A stretch of DNA of 64,000 nt from Streptomyces sp. NBC_01429 (lineage in GTDB: Bacteria > Actinomycetota > Actinomycetes > Streptomycetales > Streptomycetaceae): contig NZ_CP109599.1 of the NCBI RefSeq assembly GCF_036231945.1, positions 3,318,501-3,382,500 on the forward strand. The letters run 5' to 3'. Positions 1 through 7,503 of this stretch are shown here, one piece after another. The notes below the pieces were generated by a model. The model was given only the letters and a program-made list of their open reading frames with translations. It was not told the DNA's origin and did not search any database. Both the position numbers and the translations under genes were made by a program. Each line of letters opens with the position of its first letter. The first letter of the stretch is position 1.

Positions 1-59
1 GGCGGGGGCGGTACGGGACAGGCCGCATCGGGTCGGGCGGCGGACCGATCCGGTCAGCG

Positions 60-455
60 GTGGGCCGCGGCGGGTCAGGCGGTGGGACGGACAGTGGGGC
101 TCCCGTGCGGGCGACGCCCCGCACGGGAGCCGGGCCTGACACCGGGCCGGAGCCGGGCCGGTGTCGGGCCGGTGTCAGGCCTCACACCGGGCCGCGGAAC
201 GAGCTGAGCGCCTTCGGCCTCCACATCGCCCACGACACCTACGACATGGAGCTGACCGGCGACGGCGGTGAGTCGGTGTGCGGCGGGTACGGACACACCC
301 TGGCGTGGCTGCCGCTGGCCACCGCCAACCGCAACCCCGCCACGGCCGAGTTCGTGTACGGCACGGATGATGAGGACGCCGCCTTCGAGGACTGCACCAT
401 CCGGCCCGTGCTCGCGCTCTCACCACCCTCCGCCCTCGGCTCGCCGTCTTCGTAA
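60..455 (+). CDS. Hypothetical protein or gene remnant, open to the window edge
   Basis: The frame is open from the left edge of the window, and the GTG at 60 is only the first visible start. Residues up to about 45 are low-complexity Arg/Gly/Pro and lie over a perfect stem-loop, so they are probably not coding. The later part, from about NELSAFGLHIAHDT to IRPVLAL, has normal amino-acid composition and GC3 bias, so it looks like the end of a real protein or a degraded fragment. I do not recognise the family. It could be the 3' part of a gene starting outside the window or a short pseudogene. Confidence 0.3.
   Translation: MGRGGSGGGTDSGAPVRATPRTGAGPDTGPEPGRCRAGVRPHTGPRNELSAFGLHIAHDTYDMELTGDGGESVCGGYGHTLAWLPLATANRNPATAEFVYGTDDEDAAFEDCTIRPVLALSPPSALGSPSS
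98..131. terminator. Perfect 14-bp stem-loop
   Basis: GGCTCCCGTGCGGG (98-111) pairs perfectly with CCCGCACGGGAGCC (118-131) around a 6-nt loop. More palindromic GGGCCGG-type sequence follows to about 190. It has terminator form without a U-tract, as is common in Streptomyces, and would end transcription entering from the left edge. Confidence 0.55.
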
Positions 456-544
456 TAGCTTCGTGCGCTCACGATGGCTTCGTGCGCCCACGATGGCTTC
501 GTGCGCTCACCCGGCCCGGCGCCCTACGAGGTCGGACGCCATGG

Positions 545-1435
545 TCACCCCTGCTCCCGCTCCACCGGGAGCCACAACTCGGCCTCCGCTTCGGTCTTGT
601 CCGGCGACAGCTGTGTGCGCAGGATCTCCGGGCCGGGTCGGCCGCGGTACGGGTTCGACGGGAACCACTCCGTGAACACGTCCCGCCACAGCTCCTGGAT
701 GGCCTGCGGCGCGGGCCCGGAGGTGGTGAAGACCGCCCAGGTACCGGCCGGGACAGCCAGGGCGGTCGTGCCCTCGGGCAGGGTGCTGGACTCGGCCTCA
801 GGCACGGCCCCGGACGTGATCACCCCGTGGTAGTAGTCGAGTTCGGTGCCCTCGGCGCGGCTCGGGTCCAGATCGTCGCAGACCGCGACGATGCCCCGCG
901 GCTGCTGGTCCGACAGCTTCTCCAGGCGCTCCAGAGTCGCCGGTTCCATGGCGCGGACGAAGTCGATGATCGCCTGGTTCGGCCCCGCGTGCACCAGTGG
1001 CACCCGGGCCTTGAGGCCGACGACGGAAAAGGCCGGCCGGTCCACTACGCGATAGCGCATGCTGCTGTTCCCTTCAACGGTGAGACGGAAGGTCAACCGG
1101 GGCTGAGAGACGAGCGCACAACCGGTGCGCCGGGCCTCGCCGGGCCCGACACCGTGCATGGCGCGGAACGCACGCGCGAACGCCTCCCCCGAGCCGTAGC
1201 CGTAACGCACCGCGATCTCCAGCAGCGAGTCACGCCCTACGAGCACCTCGGCGCCCGCGACGGTGAGCCGCCTGCGCCGGACGTACTCCGACAGCGGCAC
1301 GCCCGCCAACGCGGAGAACATCCGGCGCAGGTGGTACTCCGAGGTGGCCGCGGTGCGCGCCAGCCCGGCCACGTCCATGGGCTGGTCGAGATGGTGCTCG
1401 ATGTGTTCCATGACCTGGTTGAGCCGCTCCAGCAC
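545..1435 (-). CDS. AraC-family regulator with GyrI-like effector-binding domain
   Basis: 296 residues. The N-terminal ~105 residues form the two helix-turn-helix motifs of AraC/XylS DNA-binding domains (AGLARTAATSEYHLRRMF, then EIAVRYGYGSGEAFARAFR). Residues ~125-290 match the GyrI-like/Bacterial transcription activator effector-binding fold that binds small, often cationic or aromatic, ligands, as in Rob and BmrR. The GTG start is chosen because AAGGAG lies 7 bases upstream. It stands alone on the minus strand, so the regulated gene and ligand cannot be read from context. Confidence 0.9.
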   Translation of the reverse strand: MLERLNQVMEHIEHHLDQPMDVAGLARTAATSEYHLRRMFSALAGVPLSEYVRRRRLTVAGAEVLVGRDSLLEIAVRYGYGSGEAFARAFRAMHGVGPGEARRTGCALVSQPRLTFRLTVEGNSSMRYRVVDRPAFSVVGLKARVPLVHAGPNQAIIDFVRAMEPATLERLEKLSDQQPRGIVAVCDDLDPSRAEGTELDYYHGVITSGAVPEAESSTLPEGTTALAVPAGTWAVFTTSGPAPQAIQELWRDVFTEWFPSNPYRGRPGPEILRTQLSPDKTEAEAELWLPVEREQG

Positions 1436-1538
1436 GCCCGGTCTCCTTCCCCTTCTGACATCACCAAGTTAGGAACCGCACCCCCTGCCGGACCCGACAT
1501 CCTGTGCCCGATCAAGTCGGGTGCGCACGGCCGCTCGG

Positions 1539-1715
1539 TCACCGCCGACCGGCCGCCGGTCCCTCCTCGGCACCGTCCGCACAGGCTTCCGCGTCCTCCG
1601 GCGGGGGCATGCGCTCGGGCGTCCCCGTGAACATCAGCGCACCGGCGAGCGCGCCCAGGCAGATCGCCGTCACGATGAAGTCCCAGACCGGCCCCCCGGC
1701 TCCGGGCCGCGTCAC
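1539..1715 (-). CDS. Small single-pass membrane protein coupled to the ATPase gene
   Basis: 58 residues from a GTG whose last two bases overlap the TGA stop of the upstream ATP-binding protein gene (GTGA overlap). There is one clear transmembrane helix (FIVTAICLGALAGALMFTG, residues ~13-31), then a short acidic tail. The coupled start suggests co-translation with the anti-sigma-type ATPase. No family is recognised. It might anchor or modulate the ATPase, but that is inference. A longer in-frame ORF begins at 1808, but its first 31 residues lie over the ATPase gene and look like a shadow. Confidence 0.6.
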   Translation of the reverse strand: MTRPGAGGPVWDFIVTAICLGALAGALMFTGTPERMPPPEDAEACADGAEEGPAAGRR

Positions 1716-2194
1716 GCGGCCCCCAGGAGAGTGGGCTTGGCGAGGGTGAACCACACGGCCTTGTGCCGGGGTACGCATCCCCCGTGCACCACCGCGCCCC
1801 ACGCCCACGCCAAGCTCTCGACCAGCAGCAACCCCCGTCCGCCCACGCCACCGTACGAGTCCGCGCCGGATGCGGGTACGGGTACGGACGCGGTCACGGG
1901 CAGCGCCCAGGGCGCGTCGTCCGCCACACAGACGGTGACCCGCTTACGGTCCACGGTCACGTGCACGCGGATGAACGGCGTCGCGGTGTGCCGGTGCGCG
2001 TTGGTGACGATCTCGGTGACGCACAGCCGCGCGTCCTCGACCAGCGAGGTGTGCCGGTTGATGCCCAGCAGCGAACTGACGAACTCCCGCGCCACTTTCG
2101 GTGCGGCGGCGGTGTTGGGCAGGGCGAGCCGGTACGTGTCCCCGCGTGGCGGGGGCGGGGGTACGGGGTGTGCGGTGGCGTTGACGGTGGTCAT
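1712..2194 (-). CDS. ATP-binding regulatory protein, anti-sigma factor kinase-like (HATPase_c)
   Basis: 160 residues from ATG 2194, preceded by GGGAGAA; an in-frame upstream start at 2269 lacks support. It is a stand-alone GHKL ATPase domain of the RsbW/SpoIIAB type: N-box E61-xxx-N65 (CVTEIVTNAHRH), an acidic ADD motif near residues 91-93 and a glycine box GGVGGRGLLL at 115-124. Streptomyces has dozens of such proteins, some binding sigma factors and many found beside XRE and DUF397 genes in WhiJ/AbaA-type loci, as here. It is divergent from the XRE gene at 2447, with an AT-rich promoter region between. Its partner sigma factor is unknown. Confidence 0.9.
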   Translation of the reverse strand: MTTVNATAHPVPPPPPRGDTYRLALPNTAAAPKVAREFVSSLLGINRHTSLVEDARLCVTEIVTNAHRHTATPFIRVHVTVDRKRVTVCVADDAPWALPVTASVPVPASGADSYGGVGGRGLLLVESLAWAWGAVVHGGCVPRHKAVWFTLAKPTLLGAA

Positions 2195-2446
2195 GTCGTT
2201 CTCCCAACGCGAGACGGATCCGAACTGGCGCGTTGCTCGCCATGCGTGGCAATGGCCGTTCCCTGGCACCGGGTCAGGGCGGCGGGGGCGGGCTGCACTT
2301 CGGGCTTACTGACGTGCGGGGGTTGCGCCACGAGGAACCATAGGGCGCATAATTGCCACGACGCAATATAGCCACTCGAAATGGTGATACGGGTGGACCC
2401 ACAACACAGATGCGCGCGACACTGATCGCAGACAGGGGAAGGTGAC

Positions 2447-3301
2447 ATGCCCGCAAGGAGTAACCCGACGGTGCGCCAGATGCGCCTCGGCGACGAGCTG
2501 AAGAAGCTACGCAACAGCGCGAACAGAGCGGCCCGTGAAGCGGCCGGCCTCCTCGCAACCGATCAGGCGAAGATCAGCCACATAGAGGCGGGCAAGATCG
2601 GAATCAGCGAGGAGCGGGTTCGCAAGCTTGCGGTCTTCTACGAGTGCAACGACACCGCCTTGATCGAAGCCATGTGTTCCATCACGCATGAACAGCGCGG
2701 ACAGTTCTGGTGGGACGACTACCGTGGCGTTCTCCCGCCGGGCTTCCTGGACATCGCAGAGCTGGAGCACCACGCGGCACGACTGCGCTACCTCCAACCG
2801 GTGACATTTCCCGGCGTCTTGCAGACGGAGGACCACGCCCGAGCCCTGTTCGGCAGATCGCTTCCGCCGCTACCAGCCAACGAGGTGGAAGCTCGGGTCG
2901 ACCATCGGATGAAGCGGAAGGAGATTTTCGACCGGGAAAATCCGCCGGACCTTACGGCCACCGTGCACGAAGCCGCGCTGCGCATGCGAGTCGGCGGACG
3001 ACAGGTCGCACGCAGACAGCTTGAGCACCTCATCGAGATGTCGGAACAGGCAGGCATAACACTTCGGGTCATTCCGTTCACCAACGAGGACTTCATCGAC
3101 CTCACCCACACCGTGCTATATGCGAGCGGACTCGTCCCACAGTTCGATACCGTCCACATCGACAACCTCTACGGCGGCCGCTTCCTCGGCGGCGCCACCG
3201 AACTGGAGAACAATCGAACGCTGCTCGACTTTGCCGAGCAGGCCTCCTTGGGGCCTGTTGAGTCGCGCAGCTTCATTCATCACATCGCGCGAGAACTGTG
3301 A
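2447..3301 (+). CDS. XRE-family helix-turn-helix regulator, DUF5753 (WhiJ-like)
   Basis: 284 residues. An N-terminal XRE-type helix-turn-helix (residues ~12-67, including TDQAKISHIEAGK) is followed by the DUF5753 domain (~100-278), recognisable by QFWWDDYRGVLP, the FPGVLQT motif and the LYGGRFL-like C-terminus. The ATG at 2447 follows GGGGAAGGTGAC. Family members such as WhiJ act with small DUF397 partners in controlling Streptomyces development or antibiotic production. Two DUF397 genes follow directly, and a divergent anti-sigma-type ATPase lies upstream, giving the complete WhiJ/AbaA-like arrangement. The HTH is somewhat divergent (KLRNSANRAAREAA) but complete. Confidence 0.92.
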   Translation: MPARSNPTVRQMRLGDELKKLRNSANRAAREAAGLLATDQAKISHIEAGKIGISEERVRKLAVFYECNDTALIEAMCSITHEQRGQFWWDDYRGVLPPGFLDIAELEHHAARLRYLQPVTFPGVLQTEDHARALFGRSLPPLPANEVEARVDHRMKRKEIFDRENPPDLTATVHEAALRMRVGGRQVARRQLEHLIEMSEQAGITLRVIPFTNEDFIDLTHTVLYASGLVPQFDTVHIDNLYGGRFLGGATELENNRTLLDFAEQASLGPVESRSFIHHIAREL

Positions 3302-3312
3302 GAGATCAAGGC

Positions 3313-3510
3313 ATGAGCGAAGAGATCCACTGGCAGAAATCCTCACTCTCCGGCAACGGACCGCAATGCGTCGAGGTCGCCGAGCACGCTGGCGCCATCC
3401 TGATGCGCGAGAGCGACGATCCGAACACGATTACGGCCACAAGCCGTACCAAGTTCGCCGCGTTCATCGCGGGCGTCAAGGCAGGCGAGTTCGACCACTT
3501 CGCCAACTAG
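3313..3510 (+). CDS. DUF397 protein
   Basis: 65 residues with the typical DUF397 pattern: an initial WQKSSLSG, then CVEV, the MRESDDP motif and a final KFAAFIAGVKAGEFDHF. It is downstream of the XRE gene in the same operon. ATG 3313 is preferred; a GTG at 3298 overlapping the XRE stop is possible. DUF397 proteins are small partners of the DUF5753 regulators; BldB-related and WhiJ-linked members are known. It probably works with the adjacent regulator. It is about 60% identical to the next gene, so the pair is a recent tandem duplication. Confidence 0.9.
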   Translation: MSEEIHWQKSSLSGNGPQCVEVAEHAGAILMRESDDPNTITATSRTKFAAFIAGVKAGEFDHFAN

Positions 3511-3538
3511 CCATCCACGCAGCAGGAGGGGCGGAAAC

Positions 3539-3736
3539 ATGGACTCCGAGATCAGCTGGCAGAAGTCGTCATTCTCTGATCAAGGAGGGCAGTGCATCGA
3601 GATCGCCAAGCGCGAAGGCGTCATCCTGATGCGCGAGAGCGACGATCCGAACATCTTCGCGACAGTCAGTTCCAGCAAGTTCAGTTCGTTCATCTCTGGC
3701 ATCAAAGCAGGCGAGTTCGATCACTTCATCTACTGA
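3539..3736 (+). CDS. DUF397 protein, second copy
   Basis: 65 residues, a paralogue of the preceding gene (WQKSSFSDQGGQCIEIAKREG, then the same MRESDDPN and a closing IKAGEFDHFI). AGGAGGGG lies 7 bases before the ATG, a stronger ribosome site than that of the first copy. It ends just before a strong terminator and so closes the operon. It presumably partners the XRE regulator. Whether the two copies are redundant or bind different regulators cannot be told from sequence. Confidence 0.9.
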   Translation: MDSEISWQKSSFSDQGGQCIEIAKREGVILMRESDDPNIFATVSSSKFSSFISGIKAGEFDHFIY

Positions 3737-3752
3737 ATCCGCCTGACCTGCA

Positions 3753-3788
3753 CTAGAGCCCCCCGCTCAGCATGGCGGGGGGCTCTAG
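3753..3788 (+). terminator. Strong intrinsic terminator of the XRE-DUF397 operon
   Basis: CTAGAGCCCCCCGC (3753-3766) and GCGGGGGGCTCTAG (3775-3788) form a perfect 14-bp stem around an 8-nt loop, 17 bases after the last stop codon. Confidence 0.9.
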
Positions 3789-4046
3789 GCGTTCACCTGG
3801 CGACATGAATGCCACGGGGCACTGTTGCGTCCCACCCGTCCGTGACGCTACCGTCACTACGCGTCGCCATCCGGGTGCGTTCCTCGGCAGGTTCCTGCCC
3901 TGACCGGCGCAACTCTCCCCGTCCCGCGCCCCATTGGGGAGAGCTAGGGGTTGCCCCCGACGCCTGCCGTTTCCTCATGCCGGCGCGCAGGCAGGGGGCA
4001 ACCCTGTTCCCCCTGCATCACGCGTCGAGGAGAGGGCACGACAGAC
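3789..4046. other. Intergenic region, no gene seen
   Basis: Between the terminator and the next small gene I see no supported coding sequence. It contains short imperfect repeats (TCCGTGACGCTACCGTCACTA near 3839) and presumably the promoter of the 4047 gene. GAGGAGAGG at about 4027-4035 is the likely ribosome-binding region of that gene. Confidence 0.4.
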
Positions 4047-4229
4047 ATGGCAACGCCGACCGCAACCGTTCCGTCCGGGCCGGAGACCGACGACCCGTCA
4101 CCCGCCACGGATCCCCCCGCGTGGACTCTCCCTCTCCCGGCCGGGGTTCCGGCCGCCGACCAGTTCGCCGAGCCGGACATCGAGCTGATGCTCCGCGTAC
4201 GGCGCGGGCTGCGGAGGTGGACCGCGTGA
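4047..4229 (+). CDS. Small hypothetical protein
   Basis: 60 residues from ATG 4047, preceded by GAGGAGAGG at a longer than usual distance. The N-terminal half is Thr/Pro-rich; the C-terminal half (QFAEPDIELMLRVRRGLRRW) is a short amphipathic basic helix. Its stop overlaps the GTG of the next small gene (GTGA), so the two are likely translated together. I do not recognise a family. Paired tiny genes of this kind are common beside regulatory clusters in Streptomyces. Confidence 0.6.
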   Translation: MATPTATVPSGPETDDPSPATDPPAWTLPLPAGVPAADQFAEPDIELMLRVRRGLRRWTA

Positions 4230-4429
4230 ACGGGCTGAGCGCGCGGCAGCATCTGTCGCTGCTGATCGCGACGTTCGGGATGAACGGCACCCTCGTCGTC
4301 CCCAAGGACGACCCGACCGGTAGCGGTGACGCCTCGGCCTCCGGCTCCCCCGCCGCCGACTCCCCCGCCCGGAACCTCAGCTCTCGGGTCGCCGAGCGCA
4401 ACAGGCGCAGCAGCAGGGGCGGAACCTGA
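4226..4429 (+). CDS. Small hypothetical protein, coupled to the preceding gene
   Basis: 67 residues starting at a GTG that overlaps the previous stop codon. The first ~30 residues (LSARQHLSLLIATFGMNGTLVV) look folded and partly hydrophobic; the rest is Ser/Ala/Asp-rich with a basic tail. No signal peptide or known domain is seen. The GTGA overlap and normal codon use support it as real; its function is unknown. Confidence 0.55.
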   Translation: MNGLSARQHLSLLIATFGMNGTLVVPKDDPTGSGDASASGSPAADSPARNLSSRVAERNRRSSRGGT

Positions 4430-4516
4430 CACGGGACGGCACGGCTGACGCGAGCCGCGAACTCCGCGTCCGATTTCCGCCAGCACACCGGGGCACGGCC
4501 GCCAAGACTTGGCCCC

Positions 4517-5089
4517 ATGACCACGACCATGACCCTGCCCGCGCCCGCGTACACACCGCTCCCCATCCCCACCGCCGCTCTGAGGGAACTCCGCGTCACC
4601 GACGACGCCGGTCGGCCGATCCGCCCGTACACCGCCCAGGAGGACGGCGCCCAACTCGGCAGCGCGGGCAGTCCGTTGCGCTGCTGCCTGCGCGCCATCG
4701 AGCCCGGTGAGCGCATCGCGCTCGTCTCGTACGCGCCGCTGAGGCGGTGGGCGGCGGCGGCCGGGGCCGAGCCGGGGGCGTACGACGAGTCGGGGCCGGT
4801 GTTCATCCACGCCGAGGAGTGCGAGGGGCCGTCGGCGGCCACCCCCGGCTATCCGTTCGCGCGGCCGGGGGCGCTGCGTACCGTGCGCCGGTACGACGCC
4901 GGGGGCCACATCGTCGGGGGACGGCTGTTCGAGATCCCCGAGGGTTCGCCCGGGGACGGTACGGCGGGTTTCGACCGGGTCATCGGCGAGGCGTTCGCGC
5001 AGCCGGACGTGGCGCTCGTACATGTACGGGCCGTGGAGTACGGCTGCTTCCAGTTCGAGGTACGCCGCCCGGCCCCCGTCACCCCGTAA
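4517..5089 (+). CDS. DUF1203 domain protein
   Basis: 190 residues. The order of motifs fits DUF1203: an early segment with RCCLR, the PLRRWA region, GPVFIHAEEC around residue 95, FARPGALRTVRRYDAGG near 115-135 and a closing VHVRAVEYGCFQFEVRRP. Members are about this length and soluble, with unknown biochemistry; conserved Cys, His and Glu residues hint at metal or redox chemistry, but this is not established. The ATG follows a short leader after the 4430-4516 spacer. It appears to be a single-gene unit. Confidence 0.85.
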   Translation: MTTTMTLPAPAYTPLPIPTAALRELRVTDDAGRPIRPYTAQEDGAQLGSAGSPLRCCLRAIEPGERIALVSYAPLRRWAAAAGAEPGAYDESGPVFIHAEECEGPSAATPGYPFARPGALRTVRRYDAGGHIVGGRLFEIPEGSPGDGTAGFDRVIGEAFAQPDVALVHVRAVEYGCFQFEVRRPAPVTP

Positions 5090-5153
5090 CGGACCGTCGC
5101 CCGGCCGAAAACCGGGTGCCGGGTGCCCGCGTGGCCTGCGAGGCTGACCCGCC

Positions 5154-5735
5154 ATGACTGCGACTGTGGCCACGACTACAACTGCGACCGCTCACGAACT
5201 GTTGCTCATCGGTGGTGGTGCCGGTGTCGGGAAGACGACCGTCGGGTGGGAGGCGTCCGCGCTGTTGCGGGAAGCGAGCACAGCGCACTGCCTCATCGAG
5301 GGCGACTTCATGGACCAGATCCATCCCGCCCCCGCCGACGACCCCCATCGCACCGCGATCACCGAACGGAACATCGCCTCGGTCTGGTCGAACTACGCCG
5401 CTCTCGGTCAGCATCGGCTGATCTATACGAACACGGTGAGCATCCTGGAAGAGCCGATGGTCAGCCGGGCCATGGGCGGCGGCGGCAAGGTGCGGGCGAC
5501 CCGCGTTCTGCTCACGGCCGAGGAGACCACCGTGCGGCAGCGGCTCGGTCGGCGGGAGATCGGATCGCAGTTGTCCGCCCACATCGAGCGGAGCCTGCAC
5601 ATGGCACGGCATCTGGAGGAGACGGCCCCCGTCGGCACCGTACGCATCCCGACGGACGGCCGGTCGGTGCAGGACATCGCCGCGCAGGTCCTTCAGGCCG
5701 CGGCTTGGCAAGGAGCCACCGAAACGATCAGTTAG
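5154..5735 (+). CDS. P-loop NTPase, small kinase-like
   Basis: 193 residues. A Walker A motif GGGAGVGKTT spans residues 20-29 after a beta strand (LLLIG), and LIEGDFMDQIHP (~45) resembles the substrate-binding acidic loop of nucleotide or sugar kinases. LGRREIGS with the helical C-terminus resembles a lid region. It fits the broad class of AAA/adenylylsulfate-kinase-like small P-loop proteins, which may phosphorylate a small molecule. The substrate cannot be assigned. The preceding spacer is short (64 bp), so it could be co-transcribed with the DUF1203 gene. Confidence 0.85.
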   Translation: MTATVATTTTATAHELLLIGGGAGVGKTTVGWEASALLREASTAHCLIEGDFMDQIHPAPADDPHRTAITERNIASVWSNYAALGQHRLIYTNTVSILEEPMVSRAMGGGGKVRATRVLLTAEETTVRQRLGRREIGSQLSAHIERSLHMARHLEETAPVGTVRIPTDGRSVQDIAAQVLQAAAWQGATETIS

Positions 5736-5807
5736 GTAACCCTTCCCTGTCGCCCTCGATGCCTGGTAGAGATGGTGGGATAACACCAGTACACCGAAAG
5801 AATCAGA

Positions 5808-6059
5808 ATGAACCAGGACAAAAACCCCGATCACATATCTTTCGACATCGACCTGACCTTCGAAGAGGCCCGCCGAAGGACCGAGGTCGTGGCCGCGCTC
5901 GGGCCCGACTGGGACCCGGTGGCGGCGCTCCGGGGCGAGGACGAGGCGTACGCGCTCCTCTATTCGGGCCTGGACGCCGAGCAGCAGCGCACGTACGACA
6001 TGCTCGTGGCGGCGGGAGTCCTGCCGGGCGGGGAGCGGGGCCGTGCGGCTGCCCATTGA
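5808..6059 (+). CDS. Small conserved hypothetical protein (DUF6400-like)
   Basis: 83 residues. ISFDIDLTFEEARRRTEVVAALGPDWDP, then AYALLYSGLDAEQQRTYDML and AAGVLPGG, is a pattern I associate with a small Streptomyces family that I believe is DUF6400. The family name is from memory and unchecked. It is soluble, helical and acidic. The next reading frame starts inside its last codons, so the two are probably coupled. Function unknown. Confidence 0.7.
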   Translation: MNQDKNPDHISFDIDLTFEEARRRTEVVAALGPDWDPVAALRGEDEAYALLYSGLDAEQQRTYDMLVAAGVLPGGERGRAAAH

Positions 6060-6276
6060 TCCGCAGGCGGATCCGGCCCGCCGCGCCTGGGTGGCCTGCC
6101 CCGTCTGCGACGACGCCCGCCACTGCGCGACCTGCGCGGGCCGCCGCAACTGTGACGAACACTGGCGCTATCTGATCTCCAACAGCGGGCCGGTCGTCCA
6201 CCTCCAGTGCCCGCGATGCACGCACACGTGGTCGCTGAACACCCGACCCGGTGCCTGCTCAACGCTCCGGACGTGA
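6043..6276 (+). CDS. Small zinc-ribbon-like protein
   Basis: 77 residues from GTG 6043, overlapping the end of the preceding gene by 17 bases. Cysteines at 19/22 (CPVC), 28/31 (CATC), 37 and 56/59 (CPRC) suggest one or two structural zinc sites. The last ~12 residues overlap the convergent TetR gene. No family is recognised. The cysteine spacing and overlap support a real gene, but a start or frame error is possible. Confidence 0.5.
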   Translation: MRLPIDPQADPARRAWVACPVCDDARHCATCAGRRNCDEHWRYLISNSGPVVHLQCPRCTHTWSLNTRPGACSTLRT

Positions 6277-6855
6277 TCGCGGAACGGACTTGCCCTGTCG
6301 CATGCGCAGGACCAAGGTGACCGCTTCCTCCGAGCGAGTTCCGGGAGTCAGGACTTCCTGCAGGAGGAGGCCACGCATCGCGGCAGTGGTGACGGTGGCC
6401 ACATCCCACGCTTCCTTGGTGTCGAGTCCTTCGCGTTCCGCGAGTGAGGCCAGCATCACGGTCAGGTCGCCGATCGACTCCACGAACTCACCGAGGTCCT
6501 CGGGGCCGTACGCGGCCAGTCCGGCGACGTAAAAGAAGCCGCGGACACGCGACAGCTGCTCCGGCCGGGTGTAGGTACGCCAGATCGCCACGACGAAGTC
6601 GTCGAAAGTGCCCTGCTGGGCTGCCTCCAGAAGTGCTTCGTTGTCACGGGATCGCTGCGCCTTGAGCATGGCGGCCAGGACTCCCGAGAGCGACCCGAAG
6701 TGGTATCGCAGCAGGGCGTGGCCGGTCTCGATCCGGGCGGCGACCTCACGGAGCGACATCTCCGACGGGGGAAGGGCCTCGCCGAAGGCGTCGAGAAGCC
6801 GTGCCAGGAGTCGCTCGCGCGCGCTGCCCTTGCGTTCCGAGGTTGACAGGATCAC
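6259..6855 (-). CDS. TetR-family transcriptional repressor
   Basis: 198 residues. An N-terminal TetR helix-turn-helix lies at ~10-56 (SLREVAARIETGHALLRYHFGS), followed by a helical ligand-binding domain. A perfect 15-bp palindrome sits 10 bases upstream of its start codon, between it and a divergent decayed amidohydrolase gene coupled to an esterase. By analogy with other TetR proteins it would repress itself and that unit until a ligand, plausibly the substrate of the pathway, binds. Confidence 0.9.
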   Translation of the reverse strand: MILSTSERKGSARERLLARLLDAFGEALPPSEMSLREVAARIETGHALLRYHFGSLSGVLAAMLKAQRSRDNEALLEAAQQGTFDDFVVAIWRTYTRPEQLSRVRGFFYVAGLAAYGPEDLGEFVESIGDLTVMLASLAEREGLDTKEAWDVATVTTAAMRGLLLQEVLTPGTRSEEAVTLVLRMRQGKSVPRSRPER

Positions 6856-6864
6856 TCCCGCAGT

Positions 6865-6879
6865 TTATCCATTGGATAA
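6865..6879. promoter_or_regulatory. Perfect palindromic operator for the TetR protein
   Basis: TTATCCATTGGATAA is a perfect palindrome around a central T, placed between divergent transcription units immediately upstream of the TetR start. The position and symmetry are those of a TetR operator. Confidence 0.75.
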
Positions 6880-6943
6880 GAAAGATTGCTGGTTCCGTGT
6901 TGCTTCACACATGGTCGCAGTCAGCTCGCAACGGCGGAGGATC

Positions 6944-7503
6944 AACCGTGGGACCTGCTCATCCAGTCGGCGCGAGGGTCGTCGACGGATCGGGGCGCGA
7001 TCCCGGCAACGTCGGTATCACTGTCGTAATCGACCGCATCACCCGACTCGGTGCCTCCAGCGCGCACGGCGAGCGTCTCGTCGACCTCGCCGAGCACGGC
7101 GAGTCGCGACGCGGAACGTTCACGCCGACAACAACGAGGGCATTCGACATGCGGTCGGGGCCCGGGTGCGCTGTGTGGAGCACGGCACCAACCTCGACGC
7201 ATCCACAGCGACCCTGATGGCCGCTCGCGAGGTCGCCCTCGTGCCCACGTTCGCTGTCGTCGAGCAGCTGCCGCCCGACACCGCCGGAGCCGGTTTCGGC
7301 GAGTCGACCCCCGACCCGCGACCCGGACCAACGCCGAGATCCTCGGCCTGTCCAGCCAGGTGGGTGTCATCACTCCCGGCGCACAGGCAGACCTCGTTCT
7401 GTGGAACCCCAACCCGCTCGAAGACCCAGAACTGTTCTCCGAACCCACCGACCGACGCCGTCCTCGTCATCCAGGCCGGCCAATTGTGAAGGACCTCAGA
7501 TGA
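6944..7503 (+). pseudogene. Decayed amidohydrolase (imidazolonepropionase-like)
   Basis: Pieces of one amidohydrolase occur in three successive frames. The N-terminal strand region (GARVVDGSGRDP, then VGITVVIDRITRLGA) is in the frame of 6945. The metal-site region (HADNNEGIRHAV, then VRCVEHGTNLDA and ALVPTFAVVEQL) is in the frame of 6608. The C-terminal end (NAEILGLSSQVGVITPGAQ, then ADLVLWNPNPLEDPELF) is in the frame of 7051. At about 560 bp it is far shorter than the usual ~1.2 kb, so internal deletions and at least two frameshifts are needed. The intact 3' end reads to a TGA overlapping the esterase ATG, showing the two were once coupled. Confidence 0.8.
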
